Assembly: GCF_021462265.1 (NCBI RefSeq)
Contig: NZ_JAJONF010000002.1
Location: 248,001-312,000, forward strand
Source: Streptomyces shenzhenensis
GTDB lineage: Bacteria > Actinomycetota > Actinomycetes > Streptomycetales > Streptomycetaceae
Direction: 5' to 3'
Length of the DNA: 64,000 nt
The notes beneath the pieces are model-generated. The model was not told where the DNA came from and searched no databases. It saw only the letters and a program-made list of their open reading frames with translations. Of this stretch, positions 17,028 through 25,492 are shown piece after piece. Numbering within the stretch: position 1 is the stretch's first letter; each line of letters starts with the position of its first letter. A program made the translations under genes and the position numbers.

Positions 17028-18011
17028 TCACTGTTCGGGGGCGGGCGGTTGGATGACGAGCTTGCCGGTGAGCCGCCCGTCGATCATGAGCTGGAAGCCC
17101 TGGTGGATCTCGTCCAGCGGCAGGGTGCGGTCGATGACCGGACGCAGCCCGGTGGCATCCATCAGCTTCAGCAGGCTGACCAGCTCACTGCGGGTGCAGC
17201 CGGTCGAGCCGAGGATGCGCTGCTGGAGGTAGAAGACCCGGCCGAGGTCGGCGGGAGGGTTGGTGCCGCTGGTCGCCCCGGCGATCACGACCGTGCCGCC
17301 CGGGCGGAGCGACTTGAGCGAGTGCGACCAGGTCGCCTCGCCGACCGTCTCGACCACCACGTCCACCCGCTCGGGAACCCGCTCGCCGGTCGGTACGGCC
17401 TTGCGCGCGCCCCAGGACTCGGCCTGCGCCCGCTTGTCCGCACTGCGGCTGGTCGCGTAGACGACGGCTCCCGCGGCCACGGCGAGCTTGATCGCGGCGG
17501 AGGCGACGCCACCCCCGGCCCCCTGGACGAGCACCCGGTCGCCGGCGCGGATGCCCGCCTGGGTGAACAGCATGCGATAGGCGGTGCCCCAGGCGACCGG
17601 GAGACAGGCGGCCTCGGCGAAGGTGAGCCAGGCCGGCTTGGGGATGAGATTGCGGGTGGGCACGGACAGGTACTCGGCGAACGCGCCGTTGTGCTGCTCG
17701 GACAGCAGGGCCCGTCGCGGGTCGAGGGTCTCGTCGCCGAGGCCGGCGTCCGGGTCGGCGATCACCGGGTGGACGAGGACCTCGTTGCCGTCCTCGTCGT
17801 ATCCGGCGGCATCGCAGCCGAGGACGATGGGCAGCCGCTCAGGAGGATGGCCCACCCCGCGCAGGGTCCACAGATCGTGCATGTTGAGGGAGGAAGCGAC
17901 CACGCGGACCGTGGACCATCCGGGGCGCGGCTCAGGCTTGGGGATGTCTTCCGTCACGAGCCCCGACAACGGGTCGGTCGCGCTCTGGGAGACGGCGATT
18001 GCGGCAAGCAT
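17028..18011 (-). CDS. Zinc-free medium-chain dehydrogenase/reductase (quinone-oxidoreductase type)
   Basis: 327-residue MDR-family oxidoreductase. It has the GroES-like N-terminal fold (NMHDLWTLRG, VLGCDAAGY) and the NADPH-binding motif GAGGGVASAAIKLA, but lacks the cysteine-rich structural zinc lobe. It is first in the leftward meta-cleavage operon and its stop overlaps the ribosome site of the MhpB gene. Role is not obvious: it might reduce an enoyl side chain or an unsaturated intermediate (for example the double bond of a cinnamate-type product), but that is speculation. The upstream 100 bp hold the divergent operator. Confidence 0.82.
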   Translation of the reverse strand: MLAAIAVSQSATDPLSGLVTEDIPKPEPRPGWSTVRVVASSLNMHDLWTLRGVGHPPERLPIVLGCDAAGYDEDGNEVLVHPVIADPDAGLGDETLDPRRALLSEQHNGAFAEYLSVPTRNLIPKPAWLTFAEAACLPVAWGTAYRMLFTQAGIRAGDRVLVQGAGGGVASAAIKLAVAAGAVVYATSRSADKRAQAESWGARKAVPTGERVPERVDVVVETVGEATWSHSLKSLRPGGTVVIAGATSGTNPPADLGRVFYLQQRILGSTGCTRSELVSLLKLMDATGLRPVIDRTLPLDEIHQGFQLMIDGRLTGKLVIQPPAPEQ

Positions 18012-18052
18012 GGGAGCACGCTCTCCCGAGGGCGCCCAGGTCCGACAGCCGG

Positions 18053-18084
18053 TGTGCCACTCTGCGGCACGACGCGTGGCACAC
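18053..18084. promoter_or_regulatory. Operator in the divergent aromatic-catabolism promoter
   Basis: TGTGCCAC-TCT-GCGGCACG (18053-18071) followed by a third half-site GTGGCACA (18076-18083). The outer half-sites also form a perfect 9-bp inverted repeat GTGTGCCAC/GTGGCACAC with a 15-bp centre. It lies in the 101-bp gap between the leftward MDR gene and the rightward Rieske large-subunit gene. The same 19-bp palindrome recurs at 21006-21024. Confidence 0.65.
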
Positions 18085-18112
18085 CTCTTCGCCCCTGTTG
18101 TTGCCTTTGCCC

Positions 18113-19462
18113 ATGACCTCGACGAACGAACCCCAGGGCGCGGCCACGGCGGCCCCGCACGGGGCCCTGCGGCGCCCGGCGGACCTGGGACGGAACATCG
18201 ACGTCTCCGGGCTCGTGGACACCGAGGGCGGACTGCTGGACCGCGTCATCTTCACCGACCAGCAGCTCTACCGGCAGGAACTGCGCCGTGTCTTCGCGCC
18301 GAGCTGGCTGTTCCTCGCGCACACCGACCAGTTCCACAAGCCCGGCGACTTCTTCACCACGTACATGGGTGAGGACCCGGTCATCGTCACCCTCGACCGT
18401 GACCGGCGGATCCGTGCCTACCTGAACTCCTGCCGCCACCGTGGCGCCCGCGTCTGCCGCGCGGACTCCGGCACCACCCGCAACTTCACCTGCACCTACC
18501 ACGGCTGGTCCTTCAACCTGGACGGGGCGCTGATCAGCGTGCCCAACAAGGACGGCTACCCCGACGCCTTCGACGAGGGGAAGTGGGGCCTGGTGGAGGT
18601 GCCCCACGTGGAGACCTACCACGGTCTGGTCTTCGGCACCTGGAACCCGGACCCCGTGCCGCTGCGGGAGTCGCTGGGCGACATGGCCTGGTACATGGAC
18701 GCCATGCTCGACCACGACGAGGAGGGCACGGTCGTCGTCGGCGGGGTCCACAAGTGGGTCCTGGAGGGCAACTGGAAGCTGGCGGCCGAGCAGTTCGCCA
18801 CCGACTGGTACCACGTGAACATGAGCCACGCCTCGGCACTGATGGTCCTCGCGCCGCCCGGCAAGAAGCCCAAGGAAGAGGTCGTGCACCGCACCGGCCG
18901 CCAGTACTCCGACGCCAACGGCAACGGCGCGGGCTTCCCGGTCCACCCCAGGAACCGCTTCGACGCGCAGACCGTGCACCAGTGGATGGACTACGACGCG
19001 CTGCGTGAGCGGCTGGGCGAGGCCCGGGTCGAGGGTCCGCTGACCAACGGGCACGCCACCGTCTTCCCCAACTTCTCCTACCTCCCGGTCAACGGCTCGA
19101 TCCGGGTCTGGCACCCCAAGGGCCCGGACAAGATGGAGGTCTGGGCCTGGACCATCGTCGACAAGTCCATGCCCGAGGACGTCCGCGAGGCCCAGCGCCT
19201 CTACAACCTGCGGACGTTCGGCCCCAGCGGCATCTTCGAGCAGGACGACGGCGAGAACTGGAGCGAGGTGCAGGCCATCTCGCACGGCTTCATCACCAAC
19301 GGTGTCGCCCTGAACTACCAGATGGGGCTGGGCTCGGAACGCGAGGACGGCCGTTACCCGGGCCGGACCAGCGAGCTGTACAGCGACGCGGGCGGACGCG
19401 CCTTCTACGGGCGCTGGCGCGAACTGATGAACACCGCCGCCTGGCACGAGGAGAAGAAGTGA
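18113..19462 (+). CDS. Aromatic ring-hydroxylating dioxygenase, large (alpha) subunit, HcaE-like
   Basis: 449-residue Rieske non-heme iron oxygenase that would dihydroxylate the aromatic ring of an acid to a cis-dihydrodiol. The Rieske [2Fe-2S] ligands are C107-x-H109 and C127-x2-H130 (CRHRG and CTYHGW). The mononuclear iron site is in EGNWKLAAEQFATDWYHVNMSH with H234 and H239. Start at ATG 18113 is chosen as the first Met before the conserved region; no good ribosome site is seen, so a short or absent leader is possible. It heads a seven- or eight-gene rightward operon with its own ferredoxin, reductase and small subunit. The substrate is inferred from the MhpB/MhpC partners. Confidence 0.94.
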   Translation: MTSTNEPQGAATAAPHGALRRPADLGRNIDVSGLVDTEGGLLDRVIFTDQQLYRQELRRVFAPSWLFLAHTDQFHKPGDFFTTYMGEDPVIVTLDRDRRIRAYLNSCRHRGARVCRADSGTTRNFTCTYHGWSFNLDGALISVPNKDGYPDAFDEGKWGLVEVPHVETYHGLVFGTWNPDPVPLRESLGDMAWYMDAMLDHDEEGTVVVGGVHKWVLEGNWKLAAEQFATDWYHVNMSHASALMVLAPPGKKPKEEVVHRTGRQYSDANGNGAGFPVHPRNRFDAQTVHQWMDYDALRERLGEARVEGPLTNGHATVFPNFSYLPVNGSIRVWHPKGPDKMEVWAWTIVDKSMPEDVREAQRLYNLRTFGPSGIFEQDDGENWSEVQAISHGFITNGVALNYQMGLGSEREDGRYPGRTSELYSDAGGRAFYGRWRELMNTAAWHEEKK

Positions 19463-19794
19463 GCAACGGAATCCGCGTCGCGTCCCTGGACGACATCCCC
19501 CAGGGCGAGGGAATCGCCGTCGACAAGGCGATCACCGGCACCTCGGACAACATCGCCCTGCTGCGCGACACCGACGACAGCGTCTACGCGCTCGACGACA
19601 CCTGCACCCACGAGACCGCCTCCCTCGCGGACGGCTGGGTGGAAGACGGCTTCGTGGAGTGTCCGCTGCACTCCAGCAAGTTCTGCCTGAAGAGCGGCGA
19701 GGTCCAGGGCCTGCCCGCGACGAGGAACGCCTGCCCGCACCGGGTCGAGGTCCGTGACGGCGAGGTCTACCTCTTCCCGGGAGAGACGCCGTGA
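19459..19794 (+). CDS. Rieske [2Fe-2S] ferredoxin of the dioxygenase, HcaC-like
   Basis: 111-residue electron carrier. The Rieske ligands are C49-x-H51 (CTHE) and C68-x2-H71 (CPLHSSKF), the spacing found in biphenyl and phenylpropionate dioxygenase ferredoxins. The GTG start overlaps the large-subunit stop by four bases and the stop overlaps the reductase start. It shuttles electrons from the FAD reductase to the oxygenase. Confidence 0.94.
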   Translation: MSNGIRVASLDDIPQGEGIAVDKAITGTSDNIALLRDTDDSVYALDDTCTHETASLADGWVEDGFVECPLHSSKFCLKSGEVQGLPATRNACPHRVEVRDGEVYLFPGETP

Positions 19795-21005
19795 CCGAAC
19801 GCGTGGTGATCGTCGGCGGCGGCGTCGCCGGCGTCAGTACGGCCGCGTCCCTGCGCTCCGGCGGCTTCGAGGGCGAGGTGACCCTCGTCGACCTCGGTGA
19901 GTTCCCGTACGACCGGCCGCCCCTGTCGAAGGACTTCCTGGCCGGCGCCAAGGACATCAAGCAGATCGCGCTGCAGCAGTCCCAGTGGTACGACGACCAG
20001 CGGATACGGCTGATCAACCGGACGGCCGTCACCGCGCTGCGGCCACGGGAGGCAGCCGTCGAGCTCGCGGACGGCCACCTGCTGCCCGCGGACCGCGTCG
20101 TCCTCGCGACCGGCGGTGGCGCGGCCCGTCCGCCGGTCCCGGGCATCGACAGCGAGCGCGTCCATGTGCTCCGCACGGCGGACGACGCCGACCGGCTGCG
20201 CCCGTCCCTCGTGCCGGGCGCCCGGCTGCTCGTCGTCGGCGCCGGCCTGATCGGCGCCGAGGTCGCCTCCACCGCCGTACGCCTGGGCTGCCGGGTCGAC
20301 CTGGTCGATCCCGTGGCCGTTCCGCTGGCCGGCGCACTCGGCCCCGAGCTGGGCGCCTGGCTGCACGGGCTGCACGCCGCGCACGGCGTCACCACCGTCC
20401 AGGCATCCGTGGAGTCCTTCGAGGAGCGCCGCACCGGCATCGAGGCGACGCTCACCACATCCGCCGCACCGCGGTTGTACGACGCCGTCGTCCTCGGTGT
20501 CGGCATGGTGCCGTGCACCGAACTCGCCCAGGCTGCCGGTCTCGAGGTGGACCGCGGCATCGTGGTCGACGAGCGGCGGACCACCTCCCATCCGGCCGTG
20601 CTGGCCGTCGGCGACCCGGCCCGAGTCCGCCGGGGCGGTGTCCTCCAGCCGCGTACCGAGCACTGGGAGGCCGCCCGCCACGACGGTGCCCGCGCGGCCG
20701 CCACCCTCCTCGGCACCGCGCCGCCCGAGGAGACGGTGTCCTGGTTCTGGACGGACCGGCACGCACGTCATGTGGAGGCGGTCGGCCACATGGACGCCGC
20801 CACGCACACGGTCGTGCGCGGTTCCTTCGACGGGCCGTCCTGCGCGGTCTTCGGCCTGCGCGACGGGCTTGTCGTCGCCGCCGCCTCCGTCGACGACCCG
20901 TCGGCCGTACGCGCGGCGCGCCGCATGATCGACCGCCGCCTCCCCGTCGACGCGGCCCGGCTGGCCGATACGTCCGTGAAGCCGCGCGACCTGCTGCGGG
21001 GCTGA
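19791..21005 (+). CDS. FAD-dependent ferredoxin reductase of the dioxygenase, HcaD-like
   Basis: 404-residue NADH:ferredoxin reductase of the glutathione-reductase-like superfamily. The FAD motif GGGVAG is at residues 9-14, the NADH motif GAGLIG at 150-155, and FPYDRPPLSK is diagnostic of ring-hydroxylase reductases. GTG start overlaps the ferredoxin stop. It completes the three-component electron chain. Immediately after its stop lies the 19-bp palindrome shared with the divergent promoter. Confidence 0.94.
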   Translation: MTERVVIVGGGVAGVSTAASLRSGGFEGEVTLVDLGEFPYDRPPLSKDFLAGAKDIKQIALQQSQWYDDQRIRLINRTAVTALRPREAAVELADGHLLPADRVVLATGGGAARPPVPGIDSERVHVLRTADDADRLRPSLVPGARLLVVGAGLIGAEVASTAVRLGCRVDLVDPVAVPLAGALGPELGAWLHGLHAAHGVTTVQASVESFEERRTGIEATLTTSAAPRLYDAVVLGVGMVPCTELAQAAGLEVDRGIVVDERRTTSHPAVLAVGDPARVRRGGVLQPRTEHWEAARHDGARAAATLLGTAPPEETVSWFWTDRHARHVEAVGHMDAATHTVVRGSFDGPSCAVFGLRDGLVVAAASVDDPSAVRAARRMIDRRLPVDAARLADTSVKPRDLLRG

Positions 21006-21024
21006 TGTGCCGCCCAGCGGCACA
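21006..21024. promoter_or_regulatory. Internal copy of the 19-bp operator before the small-subunit gene
   Basis: Perfect palindrome TGTGCCGC-CCA-GCGGCACA starting right after the reductase stop, in a 60-bp gap. Same layout and nearly the same bases as 18053-18071, so it is more likely an operator than a chance attenuator hairpin, although an 8-bp stem with a 3-nt loop could also form in RNA. Confidence 0.6.
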
Positions 21025-21065
21025 GCCCGTACCACCCCGGCCCGGAGAAGGGATCGAATGACACC

Positions 21066-21641
21066 GTGAGTACAGCCCCCGAGCAGATCCGGTCGCGTGC
21101 GGGAGAGCGCGCCGACCGGGACACGCACTTCGAGGTCGAGCAGTTCTACTATGAAGAGGCCGCCCTCCTCGACGACGGCCGCTACGCCGACTGGCTCGAC
21201 ATGCTCGCCGACGACCTCGACTACTGGATGCCCACCCGCACCAACCGGCTGCGGCGCCAGCAGGCGCTGTCCGTGGCCGCACGAGGCGAGGCCGCCTTCT
21301 ACGACGAGACCAGGGAGAGCCTCGCCTGGCGCATCCGGCGGTTCGACTCCGGGATGGCCTGGTCCGAGGACCCGCCCTCGCGGACCCGCCATCTGGTCAC
21401 GAACGTGATGGTCCGGCACGTGGACCCGGCCGACCACGACGGGTTCACCGAGAACGACCTGTGGGTGCGGTCCGCGTTCCTGGTCTACCGCAACCGGCTG
21501 GAGCGCGAGGAGAACGTCTTCGCCGGCGGCCGCACCGACATCCTGCGCCGCACGGGTGACGGAGGCCTCCAGGTCGCGCGCCGCACCATCCTCCTCGACC
21601 AGAACATCCTCCAGGCCAAGAACATCTCGACCTTCTTCTGA
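21066..21641 (+). CDS. Aromatic ring-hydroxylating dioxygenase, small (beta) subunit, HcaF-like
   Basis: 191-residue structural beta subunit of the Rieske dioxygenase with an NTF2-like fold. The pattern EQFYYEEAALLDDGRYADWLDML and DLDYWMPTRTNR near residues 22-60 and the C-terminal ILLDQNILQAKNISTFF are typical. GTG at 21066 follows GGAGAAGGG. The gene is displaced downstream of the ferredoxin and reductase genes rather than next to the alpha subunit. It is also preceded by the internal operator copy. Confidence 0.94.
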   Translation: MSTAPEQIRSRAGERADRDTHFEVEQFYYEEAALLDDGRYADWLDMLADDLDYWMPTRTNRLRRQQALSVAARGEAAFYDETRESLAWRIRRFDSGMAWSEDPPSRTRHLVTNVMVRHVDPADHDGFTENDLWVRSAFLVYRNRLEREENVFAGGRTDILRRTGDGGLQVARRTILLDQNILQAKNISTFF

Positions 21642-21654
21642 ACGTGCCTCTCCG

Positions 21655-22527
21655 ATGGGAACATCCGTGACCGACCTCGAACTCAAGCGTCATCGCGTGA
21701 CCACCTCACTCGGTGAGATCGCCGTCGCCGAAACCGGCGAGGGGCCCGTGCTGGTGATGCTGCACGGCGGCGGGCCCGGCGCCGGCGGCGTCAGCAACTA
21801 CCAGCAGAACCTTCCCGCGCTCGCCGAGCACTTCCGGGTGATCCTGCCGGACCAGCCCGGCTTCGGCGGCAGCTACCGTCCCACGGAGGAGGACCTCCGG
21901 CAGCGGTCCATCACCGAGATCACGGTGGACGCCCTGTACCAGGCCCTCGACTCACTCGGCATCGGCACCTTCCACCTGCTCGGCAACAGCCTGGGCGGAG
22001 CGGCCGCCATCGCGATGGCGCAGCAGCGCCCGGACCGGGTCACCCGCCTCGTCCTGATGGCACCCGGCGGCGGCTGGCTGCCCTTCGGTCCCACACCCAC
22101 CGAGGGACAGAAGGAGATGTTCCGCTACTACAACGGCGGCGGCCCCAGCGAGAAGAAGATGGCCGCGTTCATCCGCACCATGGTCTACGACCACAAGCAG
22201 TTCGGCGAGGACGTCGTCCGGACCCGTTACGAGTCCTCCCTCGACGAGAGCCACGTCGCCTTCTACCACCTGTACAACGCCGCGTTCGCCAGGCGCGGCG
22301 GCATGGACCCCCTCTGGCGCGACCTGCACAGGATCAAGGCGCCGACCCTGCTGCTCTGGGGCCGGGACGACCGCACCATCACCCTCGACGGCGCCCAGCT
22401 GATGCTCAAGCAGATCCGGGACGTCCAGCTGCACGTGTTCGGCAAGTGCGGTCACTGGGTGCAGCTGGAGCGGCAGCCCGAGTTCGACCGGATGGTCACC
22501 GACTTCCTCACGCGGGACGCGTCATGA
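21655..22527 (+). CDS. mhpC: Alpha/beta hydrolase, meta-cleavage product hydrolase (MhpC type)
   Basis: 290-residue C-C bond hydrolase that would cleave the ring-opened 2-hydroxy-6-oxo dienoate to 2-hydroxypentadienoate plus an acid. LHGGGPGAGGVSNY forms the oxyanion-hole loop, the nucleophile is S112 in GNSLGG, the acid lies in LLWGRDD and the base in GKCGHW. I give the ATG at 21655; the GTG at 21667, with GGGA six bases upstream, is an equally good start. Its stop overlaps the dihydrodiol dehydrogenase start. Confidence 0.93.
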   Translation: MGTSVTDLELKRHRVTTSLGEIAVAETGEGPVLVMLHGGGPGAGGVSNYQQNLPALAEHFRVILPDQPGFGGSYRPTEEDLRQRSITEITVDALYQALDSLGIGTFHLLGNSLGGAAAIAMAQQRPDRVTRLVLMAPGGGWLPFGPTPTEGQKEMFRYYNGGGPSEKKMAAFIRTMVYDHKQFGEDVVRTRYESSLDESHVAFYHLYNAAFARRGGMDPLWRDLHRIKAPTLLLWGRDDRTITLDGAQLMLKQIRDVQLHVFGKCGHWVQLERQPEFDRMVTDFLTRDAS

Positions 22528-23360
22528 GCGGCGGCTGGCTGGAGGGCTACGCGACCCTGATCACCGGCGGCGGCTCGGGCATCGGGCGGGCCGTGGCGGA
22601 GCGCTTCCTCGCCGAGGGAGCCTCGGTCACCGTCCTCGGCCGCGACAGGACCCGGCTCGACGAGGTCGTCCAGGCGGCGCCCGACCCCTCCCGGATCCAC
22701 GCCGTCGAGGCCGACGTGCGCGACTCGGCCGCCCTGCACGCCGCTGTCGCCGAGACGGTGGACCGCTTCGGCAAGCTCGACACGCTCGTCACGAACGCGG
22801 GCCTGTGGGACTACCAGCGCCAGCTCACCCGGCTCAGCCCCGAGGAACTGGACTCCACCTTCGACGAGATCTTCTCCGTCAACGTCAAGGGATACGCGCT
22901 CGCCGCGGAGGCCGCCTGGCGGGAGCTGGTCAAAACCCGCGGCAGCATCGTCATGACGCTGTCCAACGCCTCCTTCTACGTCAACGGCGGCGGCCCCCTC
23001 TACACCGCCAGCAAGCACGCATGCCTGGGACTGATGCGTGAGCTCGCCTACGAACTGGCCCCGAAGGTCCGGGTCAACGGCGTGGCCTGCGGCGGCATGA
23101 ACACCGACCTGCGCGGCCCCGAGTCACTGGCGCTCGCCGGCCGTTCGATCTCGACGTCGTTCGCGAAGAAGGCACCCGACTCCCCGCCACCGCCCATCCC
23201 GCTGCACGACTCCAGCACGGACCCCCGTGACTTCACCGGGTCCTATGTGCTGCTCGCCTCCAGTGCCCAGAGCGGTCCGATCACCGGGCACGCGATCAAT
23301 GCCGACGGCGGCATCGGCGTACGCGGGTTCGCGACCGCCGCCGGCGGCGACCACCTCTGA
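22524..23360 (+). CDS. Short-chain dehydrogenase, cis-dihydrodiol dehydrogenase (HcaB type)
   Basis: 278-residue SDR enzyme. The NAD motif TGGGSGIG is at residues 14-21, NAG at 91-93, and the catalytic Tyr160-x3-Lys164 (YTASK). The residues LWDYQRQL after NAG and the INADGGIGVRGF C-terminus fit BphB/HcaB cis-dihydrodiol dehydrogenases, which re-aromatise the dihydrodiol to a catechol. The ATG overlaps the hydrolase stop by four bases. This closes the gap between the Rieske dioxygenase and the MhpB-type ring-cleavage enzyme. Confidence 0.93.
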   Translation: MSGGWLEGYATLITGGGSGIGRAVAERFLAEGASVTVLGRDRTRLDEVVQAAPDPSRIHAVEADVRDSAALHAAVAETVDRFGKLDTLVTNAGLWDYQRQLTRLSPEELDSTFDEIFSVNVKGYALAAEAAWRELVKTRGSIVMTLSNASFYVNGGGPLYTASKHACLGLMRELAYELAPKVRVNGVACGGMNTDLRGPESLALAGRSISTSFAKKAPDSPPPPIPLHDSSTDPRDFTGSYVLLASSAQSGPITGHAINADGGIGVRGFATAAGGDHL

Positions 23361-23400
23361 CACTCGACAACGCTAGACGTAGCTCAACGAGGAGCCGCTC

Positions 23401-24996
23401 GTGACCACGTTCGCCACGACCCCGCACCAGGCCAACTCGGGCCTGCGGGTCGACCTCAATGCGGCCGCCGCGGTCGAACGCAACGCCCGCTACCAGGCGG
23501 ACACCGTCGTCGTCCGCTACGCCGGAGGCGACCTCACCTACGCCCAACTCGACGACAAGGCGGCCCGCCTCGCAGGTGTCCTGGCGGCCGGAGGCGTCGT
23601 CGACGGGGACCGGGTGGCCTATCTCGGTCTCAACAGCAGCTCGTTCCTGGTGACGATGCTGGCCGCCTTCCGGCTCGGTGCCGTCTTCGTCCCGGTCAAC
23701 TTCCGGCTGGCCGAGGCCGAGCTGGAGGCCGTGCTCAACGGCAGCGGTGCCACGGCCCTGATCTGCGAGGAAGGACACAGACCGACCGCGGACACGATGC
23801 GCGGCCGGACGAGCCTTGCCCGGTTCCTTCTCGTGGACGACGACACCGAGGCCCCGGCGACCGACGCCGTGGGCTGGGAGGCGTGGTCGCCGCTGCTCGC
23901 GTCCGCTCTCCCGGTCGCCGGCGTGGCGGCCAAGGGCGCGGACGACCCCGCGATCCTCATGTTCACCTCCGGCACCACCGGAAAGCCCAAGGGTGTCGTC
24001 CTGACCCACGGCAACATCTGGTGGAACTCCGTGAACGTGGAGCTGCGCCTGGACACCCGTCGCGGTGACGTCACGTACGCCGCCGCGCCGCTCTTCCACG
24101 TGGGTGCGCTGAACAGCTTCGTGCTGCGCACCCTGGTGCGCGGCGGCACGGTGGTGATCCGCCGCGGCTTCGAGCCCCAGGCGTGTCTGGACGATCTCGT
24201 GAAGCACGGGGTGAACTCCATGTTCGGGGTGGCCCAGATGTTCGCCGCCCTCGCCCGGGTACCGGGCATCTTCGAGGCGGACCTGAGCGGACTGCGGTCG
24301 GTCGTGGTCGCGGGAGCGCCGGTGCCGCCCTCGTTGATCTCGCTCTACGCCGAGCACGGTCTGCTGCTCCAGCAGGCCTGGGGGCTGACCGAGACCGCTC
24401 CGTTCGCCACCCATCTGCCGGCCGAGCGCACGCTGGACAAGATCGGCTCCGCGGGCATACCGATGCCCTTCACCGAGGTCCGGGTCGTCGACGCGGCGAC
24501 CAGCCGCTGCGTCGAGCCGGGAGAGCGCGGGGAGATCGTCGTCCGCGGCCCGAACGTCACCGCCGGCTACTGGAACAACCCGCAGGCGAACCAGGCTGCC
24601 TTCGACGAGGACGGCTGGTTCCACTCGGGCGACATCGGATACCTCGACGAGGACGGCTGCCTGTACATAGTCGACCGCCTCAAGGACATGATCATCAGTG
24701 GTGGGGAGAACGTCTACCCCGCCGAGGTCGAACGCGTTCTGTCCGACATGCCGGGGGTGACCGACGTCGCGGTCGTGGGCATACCCGACGAGCAGTGGGG
24801 GGAGTTGGTGACCGCGGTGGTGAGCGTGGACGACCCGGCGGCGGTCACCGTGGAGACCGTGCACGCGTGGGCGGCAGGGCGGCTGGCCCGCTACAAGCTG
24901 CCGAGACGCCTCACCGTCGTCCCCGTCGTCCCGAGGAACGCCTCCGGGAAGCTGGACAGGGTGGTCGTCCGCCGGCTCGCCGACGAGGAGAGCTGA
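23401..24996 (+). CDS. Acyl-CoA synthetase (AMP-forming)
   Basis: 531-residue ANL-superfamily ligase. FTSGTTGKPKG, GWGLTE and the hinge/lid block YIVDRLKDMIISGGENVYP are all intact, as is the C-terminal catalytic lysine context NASGKLDR. GTG 23401 has GAGGAG seven bases upstream. It is the penultimate gene of the rightward operon, so it may activate the aromatic acid substrate or, more likely, the acid released by the MhpC-type hydrolase (succinate or fumarate would be unusual; a short-chain or aromatic acid is possible). Substrate is not predictable from sequence alone. Confidence 0.92.
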   Translation: MTTFATTPHQANSGLRVDLNAAAAVERNARYQADTVVVRYAGGDLTYAQLDDKAARLAGVLAAGGVVDGDRVAYLGLNSSSFLVTMLAAFRLGAVFVPVNFRLAEAELEAVLNGSGATALICEEGHRPTADTMRGRTSLARFLLVDDDTEAPATDAVGWEAWSPLLASALPVAGVAAKGADDPAILMFTSGTTGKPKGVVLTHGNIWWNSVNVELRLDTRRGDVTYAAAPLFHVGALNSFVLRTLVRGGTVVIRRGFEPQACLDDLVKHGVNSMFGVAQMFAALARVPGIFEADLSGLRSVVVAGAPVPPSLISLYAEHGLLLQQAWGLTETAPFATHLPAERTLDKIGSAGIPMPFTEVRVVDAATSRCVEPGERGEIVVRGPNVTAGYWNNPQANQAAFDEDGWFHSGDIGYLDEDGCLYIVDRLKDMIISGGENVYPAEVERVLSDMPGVTDVAVVGIPDEQWGELVTAVVSVDDPAAVTVETVHAWAAGRLARYKLPRRLTVVPVVPRNASGKLDRVVVRRLADEES

Positions 24997-24997
24997 C

Positions 24998-25456
24998 ATG
25001 CTCGCGGTACCCGCACTTCCGGTCCTGCGCATCGACGGTGCGGCGCGGACGAGCGTCGAGTCCTGGAGCCGTCGTGCGGGCAGGCTGCGCATGGGCGCGG
25101 GCGGAGCCGAGATCATGGTCCGGGTGGAACGGTGTGCGGCCGGCCGTCTCAAGGACGCCTACCCCGTCGGCGCCCACGACGTGGAAGTCGTACTGGAGAC
25201 GGATCAGGACACGGAGACGGCTTCCGCCCTTCTCCGGACTCTGGTGCGTGCCGTCCGGGCAGCGGATCCGCGCTGCCGCCGGGTGGTGTACGCGGTGGCG
25301 GAGGGCGACCAGGGCGCCGCGGAGCGGGCCGCGTCGGCAGGATTCAGGCACGTGGTCGACGTCGATCTGGCGGACCGGCAGCTGAGCCTGCTGGTCCACG
25401 AACCCGACTGGGTCACCGGGACCGACGCGGATCTGGATCACGTACCCGGTACCTGA
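24998..25456 (+). CDS. Small protein with GNAT-like C-terminus, function unknown
   Basis: 152 residues, starting one base after the CoA-ligase stop, so co-transcribed and probably coupled. I do not recognise a family with certainty. The C-terminal half (RRVVYAVAEGDQGAAERAASAGFRH) resembles the acetyl-CoA-binding end of GNAT acetyltransferases, where AERA..AGF is common, but the core motif A is not clear. It is preceded by basic and Asp/Glu-rich segments. It ends the catabolic operon and is followed by a strong hairpin. A role in the pathway is conjecture. Confidence 0.7.
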   Translation: MLAVPALPVLRIDGAARTSVESWSRRAGRLRMGAGGAEIMVRVERCAAGRLKDAYPVGAHDVEVVLETDQDTETASALLRTLVRAVRAADPRCRRVVYAVAEGDQGAAERAASAGFRHVVDVDLADRQLSLLVHEPDWVTGTDADLDHVPGT

Positions 25457-25461
25457 CCGGA

Positions 25462-25492
25462 CAGCGGCCGTGCCCGACGGGCACGGCCGCTG
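25462..25492. terminator. Hairpin terminator of the aromatic dioxygenase operon
   Basis: Perfect 14-bp stem CAGCGGCCGTGCCC with its complement and a 3-nt loop, six bases after the last stop of the operon. No T-run. Confidence 0.75.
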
